DNA from: Phycicoccus sp. HDW14
GTDB lineage: Bacteria > Actinomycetota > Actinomycetes > Actinomycetales > Dermatophilaceae
Length of the DNA: 64,000 nucleotides
NCBI RefSeq assembly: GCF_011383005.1
Contig: NZ_CP049935.1
Location: 1,364,001 to 1,428,000, forward strand
Direction: 5' to 3'
The position numbers were made by a program, and so were the translations under genes. Shown here one piece after another: positions 41,182 through 51,998 of the stretch (position 1 is the first letter of the stretch; each line of letters opens with the position of its first letter). A model generated the notes under the pieces. It saw nothing but the letters and a program-made list of their open reading frames with translations. It was not told the origin of the DNA and searched no databases.

Positions 41182-42794
41182 GCACGCTCGACGTCTCCGC
41201 CACCGGGGCGGCCGCCGAGGCGATCGCCGCGCACGTGCCGACCCTCGTCGCCGACGCGGTGGCCAGCCGGCTCTTCGCGCAGGACCACACCCTGTGGGGC
41301 GAGGCCGCCGAGGACGAGGCGTCCAAGCGCCTCTCCTGGACCGGCCTGCCCCGCAGCTCGCGCCCGCTCGTCGGCGAGGTCGCCGCACTGCGCGGCGAGC
41401 TCGAGGAGGTCGGCTACGACCGGGTCGTGCTCTGCGGGATGGGTGGCTCCTCGCTCGCCCCAGAGGTCATCTGCGCGACGGCCGGCGTGCCGATCGTCGT
41501 CCTCGACTCCTCCGACCCCGACGTCGTCCGCGGCGCCCTCACCGACCTCGAGCGCACCGTCGTCGTCGTGTCGAGCAAGTCCGGCTCCACCGTCGAGACC
41601 GACAGCCAGCGGCGTGCCTTCGAGCAGGCCTTCCGGGACGCGGGGCTCGACCCCACGACGCGGATGGTCGTCGTCACCGACCCCGGCAGCCCGCTCGACG
41701 AGCAGGCCCGGGGCGCCGGGTTCCGGGTCGTCAACGCCGACCCCGCGGTCGGCGGGCGCTACTCCGCGCTCACCGCCTTCGGGCTCGTGCCCAGCGGCCT
41801 GGCCGGTGCCGACATCGAGGCGCTGCTCGACGACGCCGAGACGGTCGCCGACCTCCTCGCCGCCGACGACGAGGCCAACCCCGCGCTCCGGCTCGGAGCC
41901 GCGATGGCCGGCACGGAACCTTTGCGCGACAAGCTGGTCCTCGTCGACGCCGGCACCGAGAACATCGGCTTCCCGGCGTGGGCCGAGCAGCTCATCGCCG
42001 AGTCCACCGGCAAGGAGGGCTCGGGCATCCTGCCGGTCGTGGCGATCGGGTCCGAGCCCGCGCACCTCTACGCCGACGGCACGGTCGCCCGCCTCGTGGC
42101 CACCGACTCCGACGACGACGGCGGCCTCGGCGACTCGGTCGTCACCGTCGCCGGACCGCTCGGGGCCCAGATGCTGCTCTGGGAGGCGGCCACCGCCGTC
42201 GCCGGCCGGCTCCTGGGCACCAACCCCTTCGACCAGCCCGACGTCGAGAGCGCCAAGGCGGCGGCCCGCGAGCTGCTCGACGCCGGCATCGGGGCCGGCG
42301 ACGAGCCCGCCTTCACCGACGGGGCCGTCGAGGTCCGCACCCTCGGGGGCGACTGGCTCACCGGCACGGCGACCCTCGACACCGCCCTCGACGACCTCCT
42401 GGCCCTGCTCGACCCCGAGCACGGCTACGTCGCCGTCATGGCCTACCTCGACCGCGAGGCCGACGCCGACCTCGAGAACGTCGCCCGCGACCTGTTCGAG
42501 CGCACGCAGCGGCCGGTCACCTTCGGGTGGGGCCCGCGCTTCCTGCACTCCACCGGGCAGTACCACAAGGGCGGCCCGGCGACCGGCGTGTACGTGCAGG
42601 TCACGACCACACCCGCCGAGGACCTCGCCGTGCCCGGGCGCGACTTCACCTTCGGCCAGTTCATCGCCGCCCAGGCGGCCGGCGACGCCCAGGTGCTCGC
42701 CGACCACGGCCGGCCGGTCCTGCGGCTGCACCTCACCGACCACGACGCCGGGCTCGCCCAGGTGCAGGCGCTGCTCGGCCGAGGCGGCGCATGA
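41178..42794 (+). CDS. pgi: Glucose-6-phosphate isomerase
   Basis: It interconverts glucose 6-phosphate and fructose 6-phosphate. The 538-aa protein belongs to the SIS-fold PGI type found between tal and zwf in some actinobacteria. Phosphate-binding SIS signatures are [11 protein letters not shown] near 90 and [13 protein letters not shown] near 130. [11 protein letters not shown]-like [11 protein letters not shown] near 455 contains the catalytic His region. GTG 41178 overlaps tal; the stop overlaps zwf (ATGA). Some annotators call such proteins fused or pgi-like, but single-domain assignment seems right. Confidence 0.88.
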   Translation: MSTLDVSATGAAAEAIAAHVPTLVADAVASRLFAQDHTLWGEAAEDEASKRLSWTGLPRSSRPLVGEVAALRGELEEVGYDRVVLCGMGGSSLAPEVICATAGVPIVVLDSSDPDVVRGALTDLERTVVVVSSKSGSTVETDSQRRAFEQAFRDAGLDPTTRMVVVTDPGSPLDEQARGAGFRVVNADPAVGGRYSALTAFGLVPSGLAGADIEALLDDAETVADLLAADDEANPALRLGAAMAGTEPLRDKLVLVDAGTENIGFPAWAEQLIAESTGKEGSGILPVVAIGSEPAHLYADGTVARLVATDSDDDGGLGDSVVTVAGPLGAQMLLWEAATAVAGRLLGTNPFDQPDVESAKAAARELLDAGIGAGDEPAFTDGAVEVRTLGGDWLTGTATLDTALDDLLALLDPEHGYVAVMAYLDREADADLENVARDLFERTQRPVTFGWGPRFLHSTGQYHKGGPATGVYVQVTTTPAEDLAVPGRDFTFGQFIAAQAAGDAQVLADHGRPVLRLHLTDHDAGLAQVQALLGRGGA

Positions 42795-44335
42795 GCCCGG
42801 CCCGCGTCACCGCCGACAACAACCCGCTGCGGGACCCGCGCGACAAGCGGCTCCCCCGCATCGCCGGGCCCTGCTCGATGGTCCTGTTCGGGGTCACCGG
42901 CGACCTGGCCCGCAAGAAGCTCATGCCGGCGATCTACGACCTGGCCAACCGCGGACTGCTGCCGCCGGGCTTCTCGCTCGTCGGGTTCGCCCGCCGCGAC
43001 TGGGCCGACCAGGACTTCGGCAAGATCGTCTACGAGTCGGTCAAGGAGCGGGCCCGCACCCCGTTCCGCGAGGAGGTGTGGCGCTCGCTCGCCGAGGGCA
43101 TCCGGTTCGTCCCGGGCTCCTTCGACGACGACGGCGCCTTCGACCTGCTCGCCGAGACCGTCGCCGAGCTCGACGAGCAGCGGGGCACCGGCGGCAACCA
43201 CGCCTTCTACCTCTCCATCCCGCCGGGCTCGTTCGCCACGGTCTGCCAGCAGCTCGAGCGCTCCGGGCTCTCGACGCCGCAGAGCGGGTCCTGGCGGCGC
43301 GTCGTCATCGAGAAGCCGTTCGGCCACGACCTGGCCTCGGCCCGCGAGCTGAACGCCATCGTCGAGAACGTCTTCCCGCCGGACTGCGTCTTCCGCATCG
43401 ACCACTACCTCGGCAAGGAGACGGTCCAGAACCTCCTGGCGCTGCGTTTCGCGAACCAGATGTTCGAGCCGGTGTGGAACAACAACTACGTCGACCACGT
43501 GCAGATCACGATGGCCGAGGACATCGGCATCGGCGGCCGCGCCGGCTACTACGACGGCATCGGCGCCGCCCGCGACGTCATCCAGAACCACCTGCTCCAG
43601 CTGCTCGCGCTCACCGCGATGGAGGAGCCGGTCTCCTTCGACGCCCAGGGGCTGCGCGCCGAGAAGGAGAAGGTGCTCAGCGCCGTCCGGATCCCCGCCG
43701 ACCTCGCCGGCGGCACCGCCCGCGGCCAGTACGCCGCCGGCTGGCAGGGCGGCGAGGAGGTCGTCGGGTACCTCGAGGAGGACGGCGTCGCGAAGGGGTC
43801 CACCACCGAGACCTACGCCGCGGTCCGCCTCGACATCGACACCCGCCGCTGGGCCGGCGTGCCGTTCTACCTGCGCACCGGCAAGCGGCTCGGCAAGCGC
43901 GTCACCGAGATCGCGGTGGTCTTCAAGCAGGCCCCGCACCTGCCGTTCAAGAGCACGGCCACCGAGGAGCTCGGCCAGAACGCCGTCGTCATCCGGGTCC
44001 AGCCCGACGAGGGCGTCACGCTGCGCTTCGGGGCCAAGGTGCCCGGGGCGCAGATGGAGGTGCGCGACGTGACGATGGACTTCGGCTACGGCCGCGCCTT
44101 CACCGAGTCCTCCCCCGAGGCCTACGAGCGGCTCATCCTCGACGTCCTGCTCGGCGAGCCGCCGCTCTTCCCGCGGCACGAGGAGGTCGAGCTGTCCTGG
44201 CAGATCCTCGACCCCGTCGAGAAGTACTGGGCCACCAAGGGCAAGGCCCCCGAGCAGTACACCTCCGGCGGCTGGGGCCCGGACTCCGCCGACGCGATGA
44301 TGCGCCGCGACGGGCGAGAGTGGAGGCTCCCATGA
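42791..44335 (+). CDS. zwf: Glucose-6-phosphate 1-dehydrogenase
   Basis: It oxidises glucose 6-phosphate with NADP to 6-phosphogluconolactone, entering the oxidative pentose pathway. The 514-aa protein has the Rossmann motif [11 protein letters not shown] near 33-43 and the catalytic substrate-binding RIDHYLGKE at 202-210. Both occur at the expected distances. In actinobacteria activity depends on OpcA, encoded next. It overlaps pgi and opcA by four bases each, so expression is coupled. Confidence 0.97.
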   Translation: MSPARVTADNNPLRDPRDKRLPRIAGPCSMVLFGVTGDLARKKLMPAIYDLANRGLLPPGFSLVGFARRDWADQDFGKIVYESVKERARTPFREEVWRSLAEGIRFVPGSFDDDGAFDLLAETVAELDEQRGTGGNHAFYLSIPPGSFATVCQQLERSGLSTPQSGSWRRVVIEKPFGHDLASARELNAIVENVFPPDCVFRIDHYLGKETVQNLLALRFANQMFEPVWNNNYVDHVQITMAEDIGIGGRAGYYDGIGAARDVIQNHLLQLLALTAMEEPVSFDAQGLRAEKEKVLSAVRIPADLAGGTARGQYAAGWQGGEEVVGYLEEDGVAKGSTTETYAAVRLDIDTRRWAGVPFYLRTGKRLGKRVTEIAVVFKQAPHLPFKSTATEELGQNAVVIRVQPDEGVTLRFGAKVPGAQMEVRDVTMDFGYGRAFTESSPEAYERLILDVLLGEPPLFPRHEEVELSWQILDPVEKYWATKGKAPEQYTSGGWGPDSADAMMRRDGREWRLP

Positions 44336-45468
44336 TCGTCGACCTGCCGAACACCTCGACCGCCGCGGTCTCGCGCCGGCTCGTCAAGCTGCGCTCCGAC
44401 ACCGGGGCGATGGCCCTCTCGCGGGTCCTGACCCTCGTCGTCGTCGTCGAGGAGGCCGATGCCGAGGAGGCCGTCGAGGTCGCCAACGACGCCAGCCGCC
44501 AGCACCCGTGCCGGATCATCGTCGTCGTCGCCGGCAACCGCCGCGGTGCGGCCCGGCTCGACGGGCAGATCCGGGTCGGGGGCGACGCCGGGGCCTCCGA
44601 GGTCGTCGTGCTGCGCCTCTACGGGCCGCTGGCCAAGCACGGGCGGGCCGTGGTCACCCCGCTGCTGCTCGCCGACTCCCCCATCGTCGCCTGGTGGCCG
44701 GTCGAGGCGCCGAAGGACCCCGCCGCCGACCCGATCGGCGCGATGGCCCAGCGCCGCATCACCGACGCCGCCCGCAGCGCCGGCACTCCGCGCGCGGTGC
44801 TCAAGCGGCTCGCGTCCGTGTACACCGACGGTGACACCGACCTCGCGTGGTCCCGCATCACCCTGTGGCGGGGGCTGCTCGCGGCCGCCCTCGACCAGGC
44901 GCCCTACGAGCCGGTCACCGCCGCGACCGTCGTCGCCGCCCCGGACAGCCCGTCCGGCGAGCTGCTCGGCGGATGGCTCGCGGCGCGGCTGCGCTGCCCG
45001 GTCTCGCTCGCCCGCTCGCGCACCGGGTCGGGCATCATCTCGGTCCGCCTCGAGCGGGCCAGTGGCACCGTCGACCTCGTGCGGCCCATCGAGGGCGACA
45101 CCGCCGTGCTGCGCCAGCCCGGCCAGCCCGACCGCACCCTCGCGCTGCCGCACCGCTCCGACCCCGAGTGCCTCGCCGACGAGCTGCGCCGGCTCGACCC
45201 CGACGAGGTGTACGAGGACGCCCTGCGCAAGGGTTTCGCCGCGGTCACCACCTCCCGCCGCACGGCGGGCGAGGCGGTCCGGGTCGGGGCCGCCCCCTCG
45301 CCCGCTGAGGCCGAGCGCACCGCCCAGCGGCTGCGCCGGGCCGCCCGCACGGCCGGTAGCAGCGCGATGGTCGAGAAGATGCCGATGCCCGCCGACGGCG
45401 CCGACACCGAGGCCGTCCGCAAGGCCGCGGCCACGAAGCTCGCAGAGGTCAAGGAGCGCCGCTCGTGA
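44332..45468 (+). CDS. opcA: OpcA, glucose-6-phosphate dehydrogenase assembly protein
   Basis: OpcA is an allosteric activator or assembly partner of Zwf. The 378-aa protein has the two recognised regions: VLTLVVVVEEADAEEAVEVA near the N-terminus and SPIVAWWPVEAPKDP in the middle, with TAATVVAAPDSPSGELLGGW after it. The tail is Arg/Ala-rich and polar. It is cytoplasmic and sits between zwf and pgl with four-base overlaps on both sides. Confidence 0.95.
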   Translation: MIVDLPNTSTAAVSRRLVKLRSDTGAMALSRVLTLVVVVEEADAEEAVEVANDASRQHPCRIIVVVAGNRRGAARLDGQIRVGGDAGASEVVVLRLYGPLAKHGRAVVTPLLLADSPIVAWWPVEAPKDPAADPIGAMAQRRITDAARSAGTPRAVLKRLASVYTDGDTDLAWSRITLWRGLLAAALDQAPYEPVTAATVVAAPDSPSGELLGGWLAARLRCPVSLARSRTGSGIISVRLERASGTVDLVRPIEGDTAVLRQPGQPDRTLALPHRSDPECLADELRRLDPDEVYEDALRKGFAAVTTSRRTAGEAVRVGAAPSPAEAERTAQRLRRAARTAGSSAMVEKMPMPADGADTEAVRKAAATKLAEVKERRS

Positions 45469-46199
45469 GCCGCCCCGAGGCGGTCGTCGTCGTCCACCCC
45501 AGCCGCCAGGCCCTGGCCGACGCGGCCGCCGCCCGGCTGGTCGTGGCCCTCGTCGACGCCCTCGCGGCCCGTGGGGTCGCCCACGTGTCGATGACCGGTG
45601 GGTCGATGGGCTCGGAGATCGTCCGCTCGCTGGCGGCCGAGCCCGCGCGCGCCGCCGTCGACTGGTCGCGGGTCCACGTCTGGTGGGGCGACGAGCGCTA
45701 CCTGCCCGCCGGCGACCCCGACCGCAACGACACCCAGAACGACGACGCCGGGCTGAGCACGCTCGGGCTCGACCCGGCGAACGTCCACCGCGTGCCCGGC
45801 CCCGACGCGTCGGGATCGGCCGAGGAGGCGGCGCAGGGGTACGCCGCGACGCTGCGGGCCTCCGGCGGCGGCGCGTTCGACGTCATGATCCTCGGCGTCG
45901 GCCCCGACGGGCACATCGCCTCCCTGTTCCCGCACCACCCCGCGGCCGCGACCTCCGGCGCCGTGGCCGTCGCGGTGCACGACTCCCCCAAGCCGCCGCC
46001 GGACCGGGTCTCCCTGACCCGTGAGTGCCTCGAGCGCTCCCGGGCGGTGTGGTTCCTCGTCAGCGGCGCCGACAAGGCCGACGCCGTGCAGCGCGGCGTC
46101 GGGGGCGCACCCTTCGAGACCACCCCGGCCGCCCACGTTCACGGCGAGGAGGCCACCCTCTGGCTCCTCGACCCCGACGCCGCCTCCGGGCTGGGCTGA
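45465..46199 (+). CDS. pgl: 6-phosphogluconolactonase
   Basis: It hydrolyses 6-phosphogluconolactone to 6-phosphogluconate. The 244-aa protein is of the DevB/NagB-like type with SMTGGSMGSEIVRSL near 44 and the family segments VHVWWGDERYLP near 68 and ILGVGPDGHIASLFP near 140, which hold the active-site Asp and His. GTG 45465 overlaps the opcA stop. It is the last enzyme gene of the pentose-phosphate operon. Confidence 0.95.
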   Translation: MSRPEAVVVVHPSRQALADAAAARLVVALVDALAARGVAHVSMTGGSMGSEIVRSLAAEPARAAVDWSRVHVWWGDERYLPAGDPDRNDTQNDDAGLSTLGLDPANVHRVPGPDASGSAEEAAQGYAATLRASGGGAFDVMILGVGPDGHIASLFPHHPAAATSGAVAVAVHDSPKPPPDRVSLTRECLERSRAVWFLVSGADKADAVQRGVGGAPFETTPAAHVHGEEATLWLLDPDAASGLG

Positions 46200-46206
46200 G
46201 CCAGCC

Positions 46207-46686
46207 GTGGGCATCCTCCAGCGGTGGCGGCGCCGCGACGACGACGGCGACCACGGGGAGGTCGCGGGCAGACCGGTCGACGACGCTGACCTCGAGCACG
46301 TCGAGGAGGTCGCTGCCCGGCCGTTGACCGGCGAGGAGGAGGCCCGGCTCGAGTCCTACCGGCTGCGCTACGCCAAGCACGACATCGACCCCGCCGACCT
46401 CGCGAGCATCGCCCGGGCCTGGTCGGCCGCCCTCGGGCGCGACGACGAGGCGGAGGCGGCCGAGGTCGTCACCGTCGTGGCGACGGCCGTCGGTGACCAC
46501 CTCGTCGGCACCGGCTACCGCTGGGTGGTCAGCACCGACCCGTTCGGCACCGACCTCGCCGTCGAGCCACCGCGGCGCGGAGTGCCGGTCGTCGTGCGCA
46601 CCCTCGTCGCCGTCCGGTGGATGCAGCGCGAGCAGGGCTGGATCGAGAACGTCGTCGGCCACCTCGCCCGCGCCGCCCGCCGCTGA
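46207..46686 (+). CDS. DUF3806-like hypothetical protein
   Basis: The 159-aa acidic protein resembles DUF3806: a helical front half (LTGEEEARLESYRLRYAKHD) and a back half with VGDHLVGTGYRWVVSTDPFGTDLAV, which is the family hallmark. It has no signal or membrane helix. The function is unknown. GTG 46207 lies seven bases after pgl, making it the likely last gene of the operon. A strong hairpin follows at 46721-46747. Confidence 0.65.
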   Translation: MGILQRWRRRDDDGDHGEVAGRPVDDADLEHVEEVAARPLTGEEEARLESYRLRYAKHDIDPADLASIARAWSAALGRDDEAEAAEVVTVVATAVGDHLVGTGYRWVVSTDPFGTDLAVEPPRRGVPVVVRTLVAVRWMQREQGWIENVVGHLARAARR

Positions 46687-46720
46687 CGCTCGCCCGTCGG
46701 CTCCGGTCCCGGACACAGCG

Positions 46721-46747
46721 CGACCCCGGCCGCATCGGCCGGGGTCG
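46721..46747. terminator. Bidirectional hairpin terminator
   Basis: CGACCCCGGCC (46721-46731) pairs perfectly with GGCCGGGGTCG (46737-46747) around the loop GCATC. It stands between the convergent ends of the pentose-phosphate operon and rbpA. No T-tract is present on either side. Confidence 0.7.
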
Positions 46748-46772
46748 TCGGGTGCTGCAGCGGGTCAGCGAC

Positions 46773-47123
46773 TCACTGGATGAGGCCACGCCCCCGCAGG
46801 GTCTCGAGCGCCTCGTCGAGGATGGCCTGGCCGTCCTCGTCGGAGCGGCGCTCCTTCACGTACGCGAGGTGGGTCTTGTAGGGCTCGACCTTCGGCGGGG
46901 CCGGGGGGTTGTCCTGGTCCTGGCCGGCCGGGAAGCCGCAGCGCGGGCAGTCCCACGTCTCGGGGACGACCAGCCCGGCCTCCTCCGCGAAGCTCGGCTT
47001 GGTCTCGTGCCCGTTGGAGCACCAGAACGACACGAAGCGCCGAGGGGCGGCCTCGCCGCGCTCGGCCTCGCCCATGGGACCCGCACCGACGCGCGAGCCG
47101 CGGATCGCGTTTCCTCCAGCCAT
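46773..47123 (-). CDS. rbpA: RNA polymerase-binding protein RbpA
   Basis: RbpA is an actinobacterium-specific factor that binds RNA polymerase and sigma to help open promoters. The 116-aa protein has the family N-terminus with GNAIRGSRVGAGPMGEAERG and the zinc ligands Cys35, His39, Cys59 and Cys62. The C-terminal sigma-interaction part includes PYKTHLAYVKERRSDED. ATG 47123 has GGAGG-like GAGGGGA upstream. It lies downstream of secG. Confidence 0.96.
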   Translation of the reverse strand: MAGGNAIRGSRVGAGPMGEAERGEAAPRRFVSFWCSNGHETKPSFAEEAGLVVPETWDCPRCGFPAGQDQDNPPAPPKVEPYKTHLAYVKERRSDEDGQAILDEALETLRGRGLIQ

Positions 47124-47136
47124 GACCAGTCCCCTC

Positions 47137-47382
47137 TCAGGCCGCGAAGCGCTCGAGGACGCCGAGACCGACGACGCAGGTGAACCAGACGACCGCGACG
47201 CCGACCGTGATGCGGTCGAGGTTGCGCTCGGCGACCGAGGAGCCACCCAGCGAGCTGGACATCCCTCCACCGAACATGTCGGAGAGGCCGCCACCCTTGC
47301 CCTTGTGGAGCAGGATGAGGAGGGTGAGGAACAGGCCTCCGAGGACCAGGAGGACCTGGAGACCGATGCGAACCGCGTCCAC
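47137..47382 (-). CDS. secG: Preprotein translocase subunit SecG
   Basis: SecG aids protein export through SecYEG. The 81-aa protein has two membrane helices at about residues 3-24 and 58-78. Between them is the typical LLHKGKGGGLSDMFGGG loop and a Ser-rich linker. The GTG start at 47382 has AAGGA upstream. A -10-like TATCCT at 47427-47422 fits a leader of about 35 bases. It is followed by rbpA 13 bases downstream. Confidence 0.94.
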   Translation of the reverse strand: MDAVRIGLQVLLVLGGLFLTLLILLHKGKGGGLSDMFGGGMSSSLGGSSVAERNLDRITVGVAVVWFTCVVGLGVLERFAA

Positions 47383-47440
47383 GGATGGATCCTTCGTGTG
47401 GGGGTCGGGGACAACCGGTACAGGATAACCGCTGACCGGC

Positions 47441-47475
47441 GTGGCCGCCGCAGCCCCTCGGGGCGCGGCAGCCAC
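47441..47475 (-). terminator. Hairpin terminator between tpiA and secG
   Basis: GTGGC-GCCGC-CCCC pairs with GGGG-GCGGC-GCCAC, with small bulges, in 35 bases. It lies between the tpiA stop and the secG promoter. Confidence 0.5.
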
Positions 47476-47481
47476 GGACGC

Positions 47482-48279
47482 TCAGACGGTGCCGCGGTGG
47501 TCGCGGAAGCGGCAGATCGCCGCGAACTCCCCGGGGTCGATCGAGGCGCCACCCACGAGGGCGCCGTCGACGTCCTCCTGGGCCATGATCGCCGCGACGT
47601 TGCCGGACTTCACCGAGCCGCCGTAGAGCACGCGGATGCCGTCGGCGACGTCCCCGCTGTACAGCTCGGCGAGCTTGGTGCGGATGGCGGCGCAGACCTC
47701 CTGCGCGTCGTCCGGGGTGGCGACCTCGCCGGTGCCGATGGCCCAGATGGGCTCGTAGGCGACCACGACGGTGCGGGCCTGCTCGACGGGCACCCCGGCG
47801 AGGCCGGCCTCGACCTGGGCCAGCACGTGCTCGACGTGCGTTCCGGCCTGACGGACCTCGAGGCCCTCGCCGCAGCAGAAGATGGGGGTCAGCCCGTGCT
47901 TGAAGGCCGCCTTCACCTTGCCGTTGACCACGTCGTCACCCTCGTGGTGGTACTCGCGCCGCTCGCTGTGGCCCACGGTGACGTAGGTGCAGCCGAGCTT
48001 GGCGAGGAAGGCCCCGCTGATGTCGCCGGTGTAGGCGCCGGCGTCGTGCGGCGACAGGTCCTGCGCGCCGAACTTCAGCTCGAGGCGGTCACCGTCGATG
48101 AGGGTCTGCACGCTGCGGATGTCGGTGAACGGCGGCAGCACGGCCACCTCGACGGCCCCGAAGTCGTGCTTGCCGTCGCGCAGCGTCCAGTCGAGCTTCT
48201 GCACGAGGTGGGTGGCCTGGAGGTGGTCCAGGTTCATCTTCCAGTTCCCCGCCATCAGCGGGGTGCGGCCGGAGGCCAT
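47482..48279 (-). CDS. tpiA: Triose-phosphate isomerase
   Basis: It interconverts dihydroxyacetone phosphate and glyceraldehyde 3-phosphate. The 265-aa protein has GNWKMN with Asn12 and Lys14, the catalytic His104 in VGHSERR and the catalytic Glu176 in [20 protein letters not shown] near 225 is the phosphate-binding loop. The start directly follows the pgk stop without spacer, so it belongs to the gap-pgk-tpiA operon. Confidence 0.96.
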   Translation of the reverse strand: MASGRTPLMAGNWKMNLDHLQATHLVQKLDWTLRDGKHDFGAVEVAVLPPFTDIRSVQTLIDGDRLELKFGAQDLSPHDAGAYTGDISGAFLAKLGCTYVTVGHSERREYHHEGDDVVNGKVKAAFKHGLTPIFCCGEGLEVRQAGTHVEHVLAQVEAGLAGVPVEQARTVVVAYEPIWAIGTGEVATPDDAQEVCAAIRTKLAELYSGDVADGIRVLYGGSVKSGNVAAIMAQEDVDGALVGGASIDPGEFAAICRFRDHRGTV

Positions 48280-49484
48280 TCAGTGCTCCTTCGTGAGGAT
48301 CGCGATGCCGGGCAGCTCCTTGCCCTCGAGGTACTCGAGGGAGGCCCCGCCACCGGTGGAGATGTGGCCGAACTGGTCGTCGGTGAAGCCGAGCTGGCGC
48401 ACCGCCGCGGCGGAGTCACCGCCGCCGACGACCGTCAGGGCGCCACCGGCCGTGGCCGTGACGAGCGCCTCGGCGAGGGCCTTGGTGCCGGCGGCGAACG
48501 GGGCCATCTCGAACGCGCCCATCGGGCCGTTCCAGAACACCGTGCGCGCGTCGGCGACCTTCTCGGCGTAGAGCGCGGCCGAGCGGGGCCCGATGTCGAG
48601 CCCCATCGTGCCGGCCGGGATGGCGTCGGCGTCGACGACCGCGGTCTCGGTGTCGGCCGAGAACTCGTTACCGACGACGACGTCGACGGGCAGGACGATC
48701 TCGACGCCCTCCTGCTCGGCCCGGGCGAGGTAGCCCTTGCACGCCTCGACGCTGTCGGCGTCGAAGAGGCTGGTGCCGATCTCGTGCCCCTGGGCCGCGA
48801 GGAAGGTGAAGAGCATCCCGCCCCCGATGAGCAGCCGGTCGGCGGTGCTCATGAGGTTGTCGATGACCGCGAGCTTGTCGGCGACCTTGGCGCCGCCGAG
48901 CACCACGGCGTACGGACGCTCGGGCGACTCGGTGAGGCGCTTCAGCACCTCGACCTCCGTGCGCACGAGCCCGCCCATCGCCGACGGCAGCCGGGTGGCG
49001 ACGTCGTAGACCGAGGCCTGCTTGCGGTGCACGACACCGAAACCGTCGGAGACGTAGGCGTCGGCGAGCCCGGCGAGGGCGTCGGCGAACGCGGCGCGGT
49101 CCTCGTCGGTCTTGGCGGTCTCCCCCGGGTTGAACCGGAGGTTCTCGAGGAGGACGACGTCGCCGTCCTCCATCGCGGCGACCGCGGCCTGGGCGCTCTC
49201 CCCACCGTGTCGGTGGCGAAGACGACCTCGCGGCCGAGCAGCTCGGAGAGCCGGCCGACGACCGGACGCAGCGAGTACCGCTCCTCCGGAGCCCCCTTGG
49301 GGCGCCCGAGGTGGGCGCACACGATGACGCGTGCGCCCGCCCCGGACAGCTCCGAGATGGTCGGGACCGAGGCCCGGATGCGACCGTCGTCGGTGATCGT
49401 CGTGCCGTCGAGCGGCACGTTGAGGTCGGACCGGACGAGGACGCGCTTGCCGCGCAGGTCGCCCAGCGAGGCGATGTCAGCCAT
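48280..49484 (-). CDS. pgk: Phosphoglycerate kinase, frameshifted as written
   Basis: It makes ATP from 1,3-bisphosphoglycerate. The N-terminal [14 protein letters not shown] and HLGRPKG motifs are in one frame. The rest, with [30 protein letters not shown] and [10 protein letters not shown], is in another. One added base in the C run 49200-49203 joins them as [15 protein letters not shown]. The product is about 401 aa, normal for Pgk. A genuine inactivation of this central gene is very unlikely, so I judge it a sequence error. It lies between gap and tpiA. Confidence 0.95.
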
Positions 49485-49505
49485 CTGTGGGTCGGTCCCC
49501 GTCGC

Positions 49506-50579
<1,074 letters not shown>

Positions 50580-50612
50580 CTAGACCCCACCCCGACCGGC
50601 CCTGCGGGCGTC

Positions 50613-50640
50613 CACCGTACGGGCGAGTAACCGTTTACAC
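50613..50640 (-). promoter_or_regulatory. Candidate gap promoter with LacI-type operator-like dyad
   Basis: On the minus strand TGTAAACGGTTACT (50639-50626) resembles LacI-family operators (TGTAAACG half). It lies just upstream of TACGGT (50619-50614), a possible -10 giving a leader of about 97 bases. The -35 is not clear. Confidence 0.35.
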
Positions 50641-50684
50641 CGGGCCGTTCGTGAGACGCCGTGCGGGCGCCTGTTGCTCGCTGC

Positions 50685-50981
50685 GCGGGTCGAGGTATCC
50701 GGCCGCCGCCAGACGTCAGCGGGATACCTCGCACGGGCGGTCCTTCCGGGTCGAGGTGATACCGGGCCGTCTCGAGGGCCGCTTTCACCTCGAACCGCGC
50801 TGACCTCACGCGGGTGGAGGTATCCGGCCGTCGTCAGACGTCAGCGGGATACCTCGCACGGGCGGTCCTTCCGGGTCGAGGTGATACCGGGCCGTCTCGA
50901 GGGCCGCTTTCACCTTGAACCACGCTGACCTCACGCGGGTGGAGGTATCCGGCCGTCGTCAGACGTCAGCGGGATACCTCG
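50685..50981. repeat. Tandem repeat, 125-bp unit, 2.4 copies
   Basis: Copies begin at 50685, 50810 and 50935. Copies 1 and 2 differ at about five bases; the 47-base third copy is identical to copy 2. Each full unit holds two inverted repeats: GAGGTATCC with GGATACCTC, and TCGAGGTGA with TCACCTCGA (one mismatch in copy 2). The array is AT-poor and non-coding by appearance. It lies between the whiA stop and the gap promoter, so it is probably in the 3' end of the uvrC-rapZ-yvcK-whiA transcript. Confidence 0.9.
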
Positions 50982-50998
50982 AACGGTCGTGCCGGCGC

Positions 50999-51978
50999 TC
51001 AGGAGTCGAGCATGTCCGGCGTCAGCACGGCCTCGGTGTCGGGCACGCCGTCGTCCTGGGCCCGCTTGTCGGCCATCGCGAGCAGCCGACGGATGCGGCC
51101 GGCGACGGCGTCCTTGGTCATCGGCGGGTCGGCGAGGGTGCCGAGCTCCTCGAGGGAGGCCTGCTTGTGCGTGAGCCGCAGCTCGCCGGCCTCGCGCAGG
51201 TGCTCGGGGACCTCCTCGCCGAGGATCTCCAGGGCCCGCTCGACGCGCGCCCCGGCGGCGACGGCCGCGCGGGCCGAGCGCCGGAGGTTGGCGTCGTCGA
51301 AGTTCGCGAGCCGGTTGGCGGTGGCCCGCACCTCGCGCCGGATGCGCCGCTCCTCCCAGGCGAGCACGGCGTCGTGGGCGCCGAGCCGGGTGAGCATCGC
51401 GCCGATGGCGTCGCCGTCGCGGATGACCACGCGGTCGACGCCGCGGACCTCGCGGGCCTTGGACTGGATGCCGAGCCGGCGCGCGGCGCCGACGAGGGCG
51501 AGCGCGGCCTCCGGGCCGGGGCAGGTGACCTCGAGGGCCGAGCTGCGGCCGGGCTCGGTGAGCGACCCGTGGGCGAGGAAGGCCCCGCGCCAGGCGGCCT
51601 CGGCGTCGCAGACCGACCCGCTGACGACCTTGGCCGGCAGCCCGCGCACCGGGCGACCACGGCTGTCGATGAGCCCGGTCTGGCGGGCCAGGGCCTCGCC
51701 GTCCTGGACCACGCGCACGACGTACCGACTGCCCTTGCGGAGCCCGCCGGCCGCGAGGACGAGGACCTCGGGGGTGTGTCCGTACACCTCGGCGAGCTCG
51801 CGCCGCAGCCGTCGCGCCGCGTTCGCGGTGTCGAGCTCGGCCTCGACGACGATGCGCCCCCGATGATGTGCAGCCCCCCGGCGAACCGCAGCATCGCCGC
51901 GACCTCGGCCTTGCGGCAACAGGGCTTGGTCACGACGTGCCGGCTCAGCTCGTCCTTCACCTTCGCCGTCATCGCCAT
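50999..51978 (-). CDS. whiA: Sporulation/cell-division regulator WhiA, frameshifted as written
   Basis: WhiA is a DNA-binding protein with a degenerate homing-endonuclease fold, controlling division genes in actinobacteria. The N-terminus [16 protein letters not shown] and [19 protein letters not shown] are in one frame. One added base in the C run 51857-51861 joins [21 protein letters not shown] and the rest, including the C-terminal helix-turn-helix ([20 protein letters not shown]). About 326 aa. It sits after yvcK, 20 bases downstream, in the conserved uvrC-rapZ-yvcK-whiA order. Confidence 0.94.
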
Positions 51979-51998
51979 GCCGGTCATCCTGCCACGCG

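Noticed and set aside
41443-45468. Long open frame joining pgi, zwf and opcA on the plus strand
   Set aside because: Only its last part, the true opcA frame, gives a known protein; the rest is the wrong frame of pgi and zwf.
50674-50928. Open frame inside the repeat array
   Set aside because: It only reflects the repeated DNA; the product is repetitive and has no ribosome binding site or family.
50685-50981. Repeat array as a CRISPR
   Set aside because: The units are 125 bp and directly adjacent, with only 2.4 copies, no variable spacers and no cas genes.
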